NCBI RefSeq assembly: GCF_026914305.1
Contig: NZ_CP113866.1
Location: 1,181,501 to 1,245,500, forward strand
DNA from: Caldicellulosiruptor acetigenus
Lineage (GTDB): Bacteria > Bacillota > Thermoanaerobacteria > Caldicellulosiruptorales > Caldicellulosiruptoraceae
DNA: 64,000 nucleotides
Direction: 5' to 3'
Shown: positions 54,749-62,480 of the stretch, in pieces
How the letters are laid out: each line of letters opens with the position of its first letter
How positions within the stretch are numbered: position 1 is the stretch's first letter
The notes under the pieces: generated by a model
Seen by the model: the letters and a program-made list of their open reading frames with translations, nothing else
Databases searched by the model: none
What the model was told of the DNA's origin: nothing
Made by a program: the position numbers and the translations under genes

Positions 54749-54806
54749 TTTGCTCCGAACACCTCATAAAACAATAGCAAGGATTAAGACAGGTGTTCGG
54801 AGCAAA
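54749..54806. repeat. 16-bp inverted repeat with 26-nt loop
   Basis: TTTGCTCCGAACACCT (54749-54764) and its exact complement AGGTGTTCGGAGCAAA (54791-54806). There is no clean T run after it on either strand, so it is an atypical terminator or another structured element, between the YjbQ gene and the tRNA promoter. Confidence 0.7.
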
Positions 54807-54817
54807 AACCTTTACAT

Positions 54818-54846
54818 TTGACAAAGAAGAAAGCTTGTGCTAAAAT
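54818..54846 (+). promoter_or_regulatory. Promoter of the tRNA cluster
   Basis: TTGACA (54818-54823) and TAAAAT (54841-54846) with a 17-bp spacer. A second TTGACA (54963-54968) lies between the first two tRNAs and may reinforce the later genes. Confidence 0.8.
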
Positions 54847-54863
54847 ATAATACGCAAAAACAA

Positions 54864-54948
54864 GCGGGTATGGCGGAATTGGCAGACGCGCTAGACTTAG
54901 GATCTAGTGGCAACAGCCGTGGGGGTTCAAGTCCCTCTACCCGCACCA
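54864..54948 (+). tRNA. tRNA-Leu(TAG)
   Basis: Class II tRNA with acceptor GCGGGTA/TACCCGC, anticodon stem CTAGA/TCTAG around CTTAGGA, and encoded CCA. Confidence 0.95.
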
Positions 54949-55003
54949 AGAGAAAAATATCTTGACAAAAGCAAGTGAAATCATTAAAATATATAATTGC
55001 GAT

Positions 55004-55093
55004 GCCGGAGTGGCGGAACTGGCAGACGCACAGGACTTAAAATCCTGGGACCTGAATAAGGTCGTACCGGTTCAAGTCCGGTTTCCGGCACCA
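55004..55093 (+). tRNA. tRNA-Leu(TAA)
   Basis: Class II tRNA with acceptor GCCGGAG and TTCCGGC end, anticodon loop CTTAAAA, a long variable arm (GGGACCTGAATAAGGTCGT) and encoded CCA. Confidence 0.95.
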
Positions 55094-55098
55094 GATGT

Positions 55099-55174
<76 letters not shown>

Positions 55175-55196
55175 AAAATTTTAAAATATCAAAGAT

Positions 55197-55273
55197 GGCG
55201 GCGTAGCTCAGTTGGCTAGAGCATGCGGTTCATACCCGCAGTGTCAGCGGTTCGAATCCGTTCGCCGCCACCA
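55197..55273 (+). tRNA. Elongator tRNA-Met(CAT)
   Basis: Acceptor GGCGGCG/CGCCGCC with a normal first pair, anticodon loop TTCATAC and encoded CCA. The body resembles elongator tRNA-Met; a lysidine-type tRNA-Ile(CAT) is a less likely alternative. Confidence 0.88.
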
Positions 55274-55293
55274 TTTTATGTAATAAGAAGTAT

Positions 55294-55368
55294 GGCCCCG
55301 TGGTCAAGTGGTTAAGACACAGGCCTTTCACGCCTGTAACAGGGGTTCGAATCCCCTCGGGGTCACCA
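55294..55368 (+). tRNA. tRNA-Glu(TTC)
   Basis: Acceptor GGCCCCG/CGGGGTC, anticodon loop CTTTCAC between CAGGC/GCCTG, and encoded CCA. Confidence 0.95.
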
Positions 55369-55384
55369 AATAAAAAAGGAAAAT

Positions 55385-55410
55385 AGGGCTTTTTAAAAGG
55401 CCCTTTTATT
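55385..55410 (+). terminator. Terminator of the tRNA cluster
   Basis: AGGGC and GCCCT pair, extended by an inner T/A-rich stem, followed by TTTATT. Confidence 0.7.
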
Positions 55411-55487
55411 TATTTTATACGATCTTTTCAATATATTTCTTATCCTTTTTCACCACAATTTCAAATGTGATGTTTCGTTTTTTGAAA

Positions 55488-55538
55488 TTGACATTCCCAA
55501 TCTTTTAATTTATAATAAAAAGTGAGTAAGTACTTACT
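55488..55538 (+). promoter_or_regulatory. tetR-exporter promoter with palindromic operator
   Basis: Consensus TTGACA (55488-55493) and TATAAT (55511-55516) with a 17-bp spacer, followed by the perfect 14-bp palindrome AGTAAGTACTTACT (55525-55538) at the expected transcription start. This is the natural autoregulatory site for the TetR gene downstream. Confidence 0.8.
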
Positions 55539-55561
55539 AAATAAAGGGTGGTGAGAAATTA

Positions 55562-56173
55562 GTGAAAAAGAGTGAAGTAACAAAATATAAGATAATTCAA
55601 GCAGCTATAAAGCTTATTTCTCAAAATGGTTATGCTGCTACAACCACAGCTCAAATAGCAAAGGAGGCAGGAGTTTCTGAGGCCACACTTTTTAAATATT
55701 TCAAAAACAAAGAAACCCTTCTCAAAGAGGTTATTAAAGCAGGATTGACAGAGATTTTAAGCCAGGTTGCTCTTTTACCATTAAAAGAAAATATTAAAAA
55801 GAGTATGGCTTTTAAAACTCCAGATTTTATAAAGTCATTAATACGTGAAAGACTTGAGATGGCAGAAAAAAATATTGATATTTTCAAAGTTGTGTTGATT
55901 GAAATACAATACAATGACCTCTTAAAAAAAGAGGTAAGTGAAAAAATGGTACCCAAAACCTGTCAAGCAAAGCAGCTTATTGAAAGAATACTTATGCAAA
56001 AAGCTGGTATCAGTTCTGATATGGCAAAAGGCCTTTCAAGGGTAATGATAGGTACAGTGTTAACTTTTTTTATTCAAAAATACATTTTGGGAATTGAGAC
56101 TTCTGAAGATGAACTGGATAGAGAGATTAACAATGTACTTTTGGTATTCAAAAAAGCAATTGGGGAGGAGTAA
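55562..56173 (+). CDS. TetR/AcrR-family transcriptional regulator
   Basis: A 203-aa repressor with an N-terminal TetR helix-turn-helix: AAIKLISQNGYAATTTAQIA followed by GVSEATLFKYFKNKETLL (about 12-58). The rest is a helical ligand-binding and dimerisation domain with no recognisable ligand signature. GTG start with GGGTGGTGAG upstream. It is the first gene of an apparent operon with the HlyD-like lipoprotein and ABC transporter that follow within 20-30 bp each, so it probably controls that exporter in response to a toxic compound. Confidence 0.93.
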   Translation: MKKSEVTKYKIIQAAIKLISQNGYAATTTAQIAKEAGVSEATLFKYFKNKETLLKEVIKAGLTEILSQVALLPLKENIKKSMAFKTPDFIKSLIRERLEMAEKNIDIFKVVLIEIQYNDLLKKEVSEKMVPKTCQAKQLIERILMQKAGISSDMAKGLSRVMIGTVLTFFIQKYILGIETSEDELDREINNVLLVFKKAIGEE

Positions 56174-56176
56174 AAA

Positions 56177-57274
56177 ATGGCAAGTATAAAAAACAAAACA
56201 AAATTGGTTTTGTTGGCATCTTTTTGTATAATTTTTTTGTTTTTATTGACAGGATGTAAAGCAAAAAATGATGAAGATATTTATTCGTCGACAGTTGAGG
56301 TAAAAAGCATAGATGTAAATAGTGAAATTGCCGGCAGAGTTGAAAAGGTGTATGTTGAGGAAGGTTCTAAAGTAAAAAGAGGAGATGTAATAGCCAAACT
56401 AGATAGTGGCATTTTGGAAATTCAGAAAAACTTGGCTTTGTACAATCTTGAAGTTGCAAAGATTTCTTCTGAAATTGCAAAAGAAAACCTTGAAATTGCG
56501 AAATTAAAATATGCTCTTGTAAGCAAAAAGCCATCTAAATATCAGTTAGAGCAGTTGAAAGAAAGTATCTTTCAACTGAAAGAACTTAAGGCAGGCAATG
56601 AAAAGAACATTTCTCTGCTTCGCCAAGCTATTGAAGATTTAAAAGCTGTTAGGGTTTCAAACCCTGAAATGATTAAAGCTTTGACCGAACTAAAATTTCA
56701 GCTGAATTCCTTGGAGGCGCAAAACGAAAGTTTGGCACATCAAATTAATTCTCTTGAAGTTCAGCTTCAAATGGTAAAAAACGAGACTGTAATGCCTGAA
56801 GACAAGTCAATATATGCAATATCAGTTGAAATTGCTCAAAAGAATTATTCGCAAGCTATGGAATATGTAAAGATAGCAGAAGGAAACTTGAAACTTTGTG
56901 AGGAAAATCTAAAAAAAGCCACCATCATTTCACCAGCAGATGGTATTATTTCGATAAAGGGCGTTGAAGAAGGTCAATTTATTGGACCTGGTAGTTTTGT
57001 AGCTCAAATTTCTCTTGCCCAATACTACCTTAAAATTTATGTACCCTCGACCAAGCTTGGAAAGGTAAATATAGGGAAAGAAGTGAGTATTGCTTCTGAG
57101 AGTGGCCAGATAGCATATGGAAAGATTGCGTATATTTCTGATAAAGCTGAATTCACTCCGCGGAATGTAGAAACAAAAGATGAAAAACAAAAAATGGTTT
57201 TTATGGTAAAGATAAGCATTACAAAGAATAAAGAGATACTCAAGCCTGGGATGATTGTGGATGTAATTTTATAA
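56177..57274 (+). CDS. HlyD-family membrane fusion lipoprotein (export accessory)
   Basis: A 365-aa periplasmic-adaptor-like protein. It has a signal peptide with lipobox LLTGC (Cys27), so it should be lipid-anchored outside the membrane. A first half-lipoyl segment with VNSEIAGRVEKVYVEEGSKV (about 48-67) leads into a long coiled coil (about 85-250), then the second lipoyl half (ATIISPADGIISIKGVEEGQ) and a beta-barrel domain. This is the YbhG/HlyD architecture. In a Gram-positive it cannot bridge to an outer membrane; it probably assists the ABC-2 transporter encoded next. It begins 3 bp after tetR ends. Confidence 0.9.
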   Translation: MASIKNKTKLVLLASFCIIFLFLLTGCKAKNDEDIYSSTVEVKSIDVNSEIAGRVEKVYVEEGSKVKRGDVIAKLDSGILEIQKNLALYNLEVAKISSEIAKENLEIAKLKYALVSKKPSKYQLEQLKESIFQLKELKAGNEKNISLLRQAIEDLKAVRVSNPEMIKALTELKFQLNSLEAQNESLAHQINSLEVQLQMVKNETVMPEDKSIYAISVEIAQKNYSQAMEYVKIAEGNLKLCEENLKKATIISPADGIISIKGVEEGQFIGPGSFVAQISLAQYYLKIYVPSTKLGKVNIGKEVSIASESGQIAYGKIAYISDKAEFTPRNVETKDEKQKMVFMVKISITKNKEILKPGMIVDVIL

Positions 57275-57305
57275 ATCATTTTCAGAAAGGTAGGTGAAGG
57301 TTAAT

Positions 57306-58028
57306 TTGGACAAGGCTATAAAAATTGAAAGACTTACAAAGAAATTCGGTAGCTTTGTTGCGGTGAATAATATTTCATTTGAGGTGCCAAAGGGTTGTAT
57401 TTTTGGACTGCTTGGCCCTAATGGCTCTGGGAAAACTACAACTATAAAAATAATCTGCGGAGTATTAAGAGCTACAGAGGGTTATGTTGAAGTTCTTGGG
57501 AAGGATGTTTCAAAATACCCTGAAGAGGTAAGACAAAATATTGGGTATGTTTCTCAAAAATTTAGTTTGTATGAGGATTTGACGATTGAAGAGAACATCA
57601 ATTTTTATGGAGCTGTGTATGGCCTTTCAAAAAACGAAATTGAGGCAAAAAAGAAACAACTTGTAAAGCTCTTCAAATTTGAAGGTAGAGAAAAGTCTCA
57701 AGTCGGTACCTTATCCGGCGGAATGAAACAAAAGCTTGCTTTTGCATGTGCCACACTGCACAACCCGCAAATCCTGATTTTGGATGAGCCCACAGCAGGA
57801 GTTGACCCCATTTCAAGAAAGGAATATTGGGAAATGATAAAATTTTTTTCAAACAGCGGTGTGACAGTGCTTGTAACAACCCATTATATGGACGAGGCAG
57901 AAAGGTGTGATATTGTTGCTTTTATGTTCAATGGAATTTTAAAAGAAATTGACACGCCTTATAATGTAAAGAAAAAGTATATGTCTGACAGCATAGAGGA
58001 TGTCTTTGTGAAGGTATTTTCTGAGTAA
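57306..58028 (+). CDS. ABC transporter ATP-binding protein (export, YbhF-like half)
   Basis: An approximately 240-aa nucleotide-binding subunit. Walker A GPNGSGKTT, Q-loop YVSQKFSLYEDLT, signature LSGGMKQKLAFA, Walker B ILILDEPTAGVDP and the switch His in TTHYMDEAERCD are all intact. Unlike E. coli YbhF it has a single ATPase domain, so it would act as a homodimer with the ABC-2 permease downstream. The start could be GTG 57294 or TTG 57306; TTG has the better-spaced AGGTGA. Third gene of the TetR cassette. Confidence 0.92.
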   Translation: MDKAIKIERLTKKFGSFVAVNNISFEVPKGCIFGLLGPNGSGKTTTIKIICGVLRATEGYVEVLGKDVSKYPEEVRQNIGYVSQKFSLYEDLTIEENINFYGAVYGLSKNEIEAKKKQLVKLFKFEGREKSQVGTLSGGMKQKLAFACATLHNPQILILDEPTAGVDPISRKEYWEMIKFFSNSGVTVLVTTHYMDEAERCDIVAFMFNGILKEIDTPYNVKKKYMSDSIEDVFVKVFSE

Positions 58029-58057
58029 AAGTGTTCAAAAAGAGGTGTTAGTTTGCT

Positions 58058-59167
58058 ATGAGAGGATTTTCAGCAAGAAGGTTCTTTGCTATTGCTAAAA
58101 AAGAATTTATTCAAATAAAAAGAGACAAAGCAAGTTTTGTTTTGGCATTTGTAGCACCGTTTATTATGCTTATGCTCTTTGGATACGCTGTTAAAATGGA
58201 TATAGAGAATGTTGTAATCGGCATACTTGATATATCAAATACACTTGAAAGCAGAGAAATTATTCAAAAACTTAGGAATACCAGGTATTTTAAGCCAAAT
58301 TTGTTTGCACAGAATCAGAAAGAAATTGATGAGTGGCTTGACAGTGGAAAAATTAAAGCTGCTCTGATTATTCCTTCAGATTTTTCTACAAAGCTAAAAC
58401 AAAAAAGAAGTCCACAAGTTTTATTCATTGTCGATGGTACAGACCCAACAATAGCAAAGACAGTATTTACAAGTGGTATTTTAACAATACAAAATATGTA
58501 TAACCAAAGTATGCAAAATAAGCCTATTATTGATTTAAGAACAAGAGTCAAGTACAATCCTTCAATGAAAAGCGAACTTTTTACAATACCCGGACTTATG
58601 GGTTTGATAATGCAGAACATAACAATTATACTTACTGCCTTTGCTATTGTGAGGGAAAGAGAAAAGGGAACTATTGAACAGCTGATTGTAACACCTATAA
58701 AATCAATTGAACTGATATTGGGTAAGCTTATACCTTATATATTTCTTGGATTTGGAGATTTTTTGGTGGCGCTATTATTTGGTGTTACCTGGTTTAAAGT
58801 GCCAGTAAGAGGCAGTATATTATTACTTTTGCTCTTTGGACTGGAATTTGTTCTGTGTGCTCTTATGATTGGAATACTTATCTCTTCTATTTCGAAAACC
58901 CAGCTTCAGGCAATGCAACTTGCACTTTTGTTTTTACTTCCAAGCGTTCTACTTTCAGGTTTTATGTTTCCAAGAGAAGCAATGCCATCTGTGATAAGGT
59001 TTTTGGGTAATTTTGTTCCTCTTACTTATTTTCTTATAATTTTGCGTGGAATTGTTTTAAAAGGAGTAGGAGTTGAACAACTTTGGAAAGAAGTATTGGT
59101 ATTAGTGTTTCTTGGAATACTTCTCCTGCTGGCTTCTGTAAAGAAATTTTCAAAAAAGCTTGATTGA
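58058..59167 (+). CDS. ABC-2 type permease (YbhS/YbhR-like)
   Basis: A 369-aa exporter membrane subunit. One N-terminal membrane helix (about 25-43), a large extracytoplasmic domain (about 45-175), and five further helices from about 178 to 365 form the ABC-2 layout. Conserved pieces include AIVREREKGTIEQLIVTPI and LSGFMFPREAMP. It follows the ATP-binding gene by 29 bp and completes the TetR-MFP-ATPase-permease cassette. The substrate is unknown; drug or solvent export is the usual role of such sets. Confidence 0.9.
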   Translation: MRGFSARRFFAIAKKEFIQIKRDKASFVLAFVAPFIMLMLFGYAVKMDIENVVIGILDISNTLESREIIQKLRNTRYFKPNLFAQNQKEIDEWLDSGKIKAALIIPSDFSTKLKQKRSPQVLFIVDGTDPTIAKTVFTSGILTIQNMYNQSMQNKPIIDLRTRVKYNPSMKSELFTIPGLMGLIMQNITIILTAFAIVREREKGTIEQLIVTPIKSIELILGKLIPYIFLGFGDFLVALLFGVTWFKVPVRGSILLLLLFGLEFVLCALMIGILISSISKTQLQAMQLALLFLLPSVLLSGFMFPREAMPSVIRFLGNFVPLTYFLIILRGIVLKGVGVEQLWKEVLVLVFLGILLLLASVKKFSKKLD

Positions 59168-59237
59168 ATCCAAAATAATGTTATTGACAGACCATGTGGT
59201 AATAGCTTAAAATATATTAAAGAAAGAGTAAAGTTTT

Positions 59238-59324
59238 GCGGATGTGGCGGAATTGGCAGACGCGCAAGACTCAGGATCTTGTGGGGCTCTCCCCATGGGG
59301 GTTCAAATCCCCCCATCCGCACCA
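59238..59324 (+). tRNA. tRNA-Leu(CAG)
   Basis: Class II tRNA with acceptor GCGGATG/CATCCGC, anticodon stem CAAGA/TCTTG around CTCAGGA, and encoded CCA. It is the third leucine tRNA in the window. Confidence 0.95.
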
Positions 59325-59371
59325 TATAACGTGTGAGAAGGTATAAGTTGAATGGGATAAAATGAAAATAG

Positions 59372-59406
59372 ACCCGTTAGACATTTGTTGTCTAACGGGT
59401 TTTTTG
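59372..59406 (+). terminator. Strong terminator after tRNA-Leu(CAG)
   Basis: ACCCGTTAGACA and TGTCTAACGGGT form a 12-bp stem with a 5-nt loop, followed by T6. The rest of the 309-bp gap to the next gene (59325-59633) holds A/T-rich promoter-like sequence and the A tract below, and no gene. Confidence 0.92.
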
Positions 59407-59564
59407 TTTTAGAATTTCAAGCTTCACTTTATACAATTATTCCATTGATTCCCTTCAAAGGTTTGTCACTTCTTTTTATAGACAGAGCTTGTGAGATGTA
59501 ATATAATAAAATAAAAGTATACTTGAGCTGTATTTTTGGTAAATGTAAATATATAACATAAATG

Positions 59565-59587
59565 AAAAAAAAAAAAAAAAAAAAAAA
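59565..59587 (+). repeat. 23-base homopolymeric A tract
   Basis: An uninterrupted run of 23 A's (59565-59587) lies 46 bp upstream of the diguanylate cyclase start, in what is likely the promoter or 5' leader. Such tracts change length easily in replication and can cause transcript slippage. Confidence 0.95.
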
Positions 59588-59633
59588 GTTGTTACTTGAA
59601 GACAATAGATTGTTATAAATGGGAGGAAGGCTT

Positions 59634-61307
59634 GTGAGCACTGAAAAAATAGCAATTGAAAGAGAATACATAAAAATTTCATGGTTTTTAATTTTGGCAA
59701 TAGCAGTGTACTTACTTTTTGATAAACTATTATTTTCACCCGCCATAGAAGCTCTTTCTTTTTCACAGTGGCTTGTTCCTCTAATATTTTTGTTTATCTC
59801 AGCAGGTTACAATGTATTCAAAACATGGCTTTTTAATAAAGATGGACAGATTAGTGAGGAAGTCTTTAGGTATCTGAAATTTTTTGAGGTTGTAAATCTT
59901 GTATTCTTTTTCGGATATGAGAGGCTTTTTGATTTGATGTTTGTCATATCGCTTGTATTCCTGTTTTACATTGAAAGAGTAAATATAAAAGGCTTAAGGC
60001 AGGTAGCAATAGTCTTAATTTTTTCATATACATTTTTTATATTTCTCGATTTTGTTACCAACAATATAAACAGCGAAGATTTGAGAAACCTATTTTATAT
60101 CCTATTTTACACTTTTTTGATTTCTTCGTCTAACAAGCTTGAACTCTTTGAAAAAAGCCAAACTAATGAAATTAATATAAAGCTAAAACAATACGAAGAA
60201 AATTTGAAAAAACAGCAGCAACTTAGTGAGGCAAAAGACGCAAAAATCAAAGAATTGGAAAGAGAAATAGGCTATTTAAAGGAGATTAACAAAAGACTCA
60301 ATATTTCACTGGGGGAGTTTTTTAATCTTCAGGAAATTAGTAAAATAATAACACAAATACTTGACACAAATGAGCTTCTAAAGTTTGTTAATGATGTTTT
60401 AATTGGTGTCACTGGTGTTGACAAAAGCTCGATATTGTTATTTAATAAAGACAAAACAGAGCTTTATGTAGCATTCTCTAATCTTCCAGAAAGCGAGCAA
60501 AAAGAAAGTTTTAAACAGGAGAATATAGAGTGGCTCAAAAGTGTTGCGTTAAATTGTGAAAATGGTTATAGAAATAAGGTAAGCAGTGAGGACTGTCCGT
60601 TTATAAACGGAAGAGCTACAAAATCCATAATGTATGCCTCATTAGCAACAAAGAATGACAAGTATGGAATAATATTACTTGAACATATATTTGAAGATGT
60701 GTTTACAGAAGACAATCTTAGATTTTTAACATCCATTGCTGCACAAGTTTCAATTGCCCTGGAAAACTCCAGCTTGTATCAGCAGATGAGATCAATGGCC
60801 ATGGTTGATGGGCTGACAGGTGCTTTCAATAGAATATATCTTTATGAAGTCTTGGAAAGAGAGATTCAAGCATCTGCCGGAAGATATCCAGTGAGCATTG
60901 CTCTTTTTGATGTTGACAACTTTAAAAAGCTAAATGATACCTATGGTCATTTATTTGGTGATAAGGTATTGCAGACAATAGTTAAAATAGCAAAAGAAAA
61001 AGTGCGAAAAGGTGATATTGTTGCACGCTATGGTGGTGAAGAATTTATAATAGTATTTAATCATCTTGAAAGCAATGAAGCCTATAAGGTGGTTGAAAGA
61101 ATAAGAAGAGCTATTGAAAGTGAAACAATAGAAGATAATTTGATTCAAACAAGAGTTACTGTTAGCTTTGGTATTGCTTCTTATCCTTTGCATGCTGACA
61201 ATGTAAAGGACCTTATCAAATGTGCAGATGTTGCCATGTACAGGGCAAAAAGCAGTGGTAAAAATTGTACAGTAGTATATAATCAGGAATTGGAGATGAA
61301 AGTATGA
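59634..61307 (+). CDS. Membrane GAF-GGDEF diguanylate cyclase
   Basis: A 558-aa c-di-GMP synthase. N-terminal membrane helices (about five, residues 15-165), a coiled coil (about 175-225), a GAF sensor domain (about 240-385) and a GGDEF domain (about 395-555) occur in order. The active loop is GGEEF (467-471); [15 protein letters not shown] supplies the metal-binding Asp; and RKGD (458-461) five residues before GGEEF is a product-inhibition I-site, so it should be an active, feedback-controlled cyclase. GTG 59634 follows GGGAGGAAGG; the ATG 59619 lies before that site. It overlaps nrdR by 4 bp. Confidence 0.93.
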   Translation: MSTEKIAIEREYIKISWFLILAIAVYLLFDKLLFSPAIEALSFSQWLVPLIFLFISAGYNVFKTWLFNKDGQISEEVFRYLKFFEVVNLVFFFGYERLFDLMFVISLVFLFYIERVNIKGLRQVAIVLIFSYTFFIFLDFVTNNINSEDLRNLFYILFYTFLISSSNKLELFEKSQTNEINIKLKQYEENLKKQQQLSEAKDAKIKELEREIGYLKEINKRLNISLGEFFNLQEISKIITQILDTNELLKFVNDVLIGVTGVDKSSILLFNKDKTELYVAFSNLPESEQKESFKQENIEWLKSVALNCENGYRNKVSSEDCPFINGRATKSIMYASLATKNDKYGIILLEHIFEDVFTEDNLRFLTSIAAQVSIALENSSLYQQMRSMAMVDGLTGAFNRIYLYEVLEREIQASAGRYPVSIALFDVDNFKKLNDTYGHLFGDKVLQTIVKIAKEKVRKGDIVARYGGEEFIIVFNHLESNEAYKVVERIRRAIESETIEDNLIQTRVTVSFGIASYPLHADNVKDLIKCADVAMYRAKSSGKNCTVVYNQELEMKV

Positions 61308-61765
61308 GATGTCCATTTTGTGGATATGAAGATAGCAAGGTTGTTGATACTCGACCAACTGATGAGGGTAGAATTATAAAGAGAAGACGTGAATGTTTAA
61401 AGTGTCAGAAAAGGTTTACCACATATGAGAAAGTAGAAAGGCAGCCCATTTTAGTTATTAAAAAAGATAATAGGAGAGAAGAGTTTGACAGGAATAAAAT
61501 CTTAAATGGAATTATAAAAGCTTGCCAGAAAAGACCTGTCTCTATTGAGCAGATGAATAAGATTGTAGATGAAATTGAGAATGAGATTTATAATTCTATG
61601 CGCGAGGAGATATCGTCAAGAGAAATTGGTGAGATGGTTATGGAAAAGCTCAAGAAGATTGATGAGATTTCATATGTGAGGTTTGCTTCTGTTTACAGGC
61701 AGTTTAAGGATATAAATACCTTTATAGAAGAGCTTCAGAAGCTTTTAACAGAAAAGATAGAATAA
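61304..61765 (+). CDS. nrdR: Transcriptional repressor NrdR
   Basis: A 153-aa repressor of ribonucleotide reductase genes that senses ATP/dATP. The zinc ribbon [10 protein letters not shown]...[12 protein letters not shown] (Cys3, 6, 31, 34) is followed by the ATP-cone (about 46-136: [19 protein letters not shown]). It overlaps the diguanylate cyclase by 4 bp (ATGA), so the two are translationally coupled. No nrd gene is in the window. Confidence 0.96.
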   Translation: MRCPFCGYEDSKVVDTRPTDEGRIIKRRRECLKCQKRFTTYEKVERQPILVIKKDNRREEFDRNKILNGIIKACQKRPVSIEQMNKIVDEIENEIYNSMREEISSREIGEMVMEKLKKIDEISYVRFASVYRQFKDINTFIEELQKLLTEKIE

Positions 61766-61843
61766 TCTTGAGAGAGAGTGAGAAAAATATAGATAGAGTA
61801 AGAAAAATCACAGAAAATCGTCGATTTTGAGCAAATTTGAAAA

Positions 61844-61898
61844 TTGAAAGAAAGAGGAAAAAGTATATAATAGTAATTGAAAGTCAAAGATAGTCAAA
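61844..61898 (+). promoter_or_regulatory. hsp20 promoter with CtsR box
   Basis: TTGAAA (61844-61849) and TATAAT (61866-61871) are 16 bp apart. Downstream at the transcription start, AGTCAAA-GAT-AGTCAAA (61882-61898) matches the CtsR operator consensus exactly. Confidence 0.85.
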
Positions 61899-61949
61899 AT
61901 CAAAAATCGCCCTAAAAATAAAAAATGGAAAAGAGGAGGGTGATGCGAG

Positions 61950-62396
61950 ATGCTCAGAGACTTAGTTCCATTTGGCAGAAGACCATTTGACATTATGAGA
62001 AAGATTGAAAGAGAGTTTTTTGACATTGATGACTGGTTTGAAGATTTCTTTGCTCCTTTTGAGAAAGGTACAAGATTCATGAGGACTGACATTAAGGAGA
62101 CTGAAAATGAGTATATTATAGAAGCAGAGCTTCCAGGGGTCAAAAAAGAGGACATCAAGATAGAGCTTTATGACAACAAACTTACAATAAAGGCAGAGAC
62201 AAAGAAAGAAGAAAAAGAAGAGAGAGAAAACTTTATAAGACGAGAAAGAAGATATGGTGCATTTTCCCGAACATTCTATCTTGACAATGTAAAAGAAGAT
62301 GGTATCAAAGCAAAATACGAGGACGGAATCTTGAGAATAGTACTTCCAAAAGAAAAACCTTCGAAACCAAATGTAAGAACAATTGATATAGAATAA
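61950..62396 (+). CDS. Small heat-shock protein, Hsp20/alpha-crystallin family
   Basis: A 148-aa ATP-independent holdase. The alpha-crystallin domain runs about 45-135 (FMRTDIKETENEYIIEAELP, GVKKEDIKIELYDNKLTIKA, and the conserved YEDGILRIVLPK). The N-terminal arm is Phe-rich (FFDIDDWFEDFFAPF) and the C-terminus is a short tail. AGGAGGGTGATG lies upstream of the ATG. It sits behind a CtsR box and a promoter, and a strong terminator follows, so it is a one-gene CtsR-controlled unit. Confidence 0.95.
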   Translation: MLRDLVPFGRRPFDIMRKIEREFFDIDDWFEDFFAPFEKGTRFMRTDIKETENEYIIEAELPGVKKEDIKIELYDNKLTIKAETKKEEKEERENFIRRERRYGAFSRTFYLDNVKEDGIKAKYEDGILRIVLPKEKPSKPNVRTIDIE

Positions 62397-62404
62397 GCAA
62401 GTTC

Positions 62405-62437
62405 TCAGGGAAGGCAAAGACCTTCCCTGATTGTTTT
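62405..62437 (+). terminator. Terminator after hsp20
   Basis: TCAGGGAAGG and CCTTCCCTGA pair around CAAAGA, followed by TTGTTTT. Confidence 0.9.
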
Positions 62438-62480
62438 ATACTGTCCTTTATATACTTTTTACGTGAGGTGTTGATTCGAG

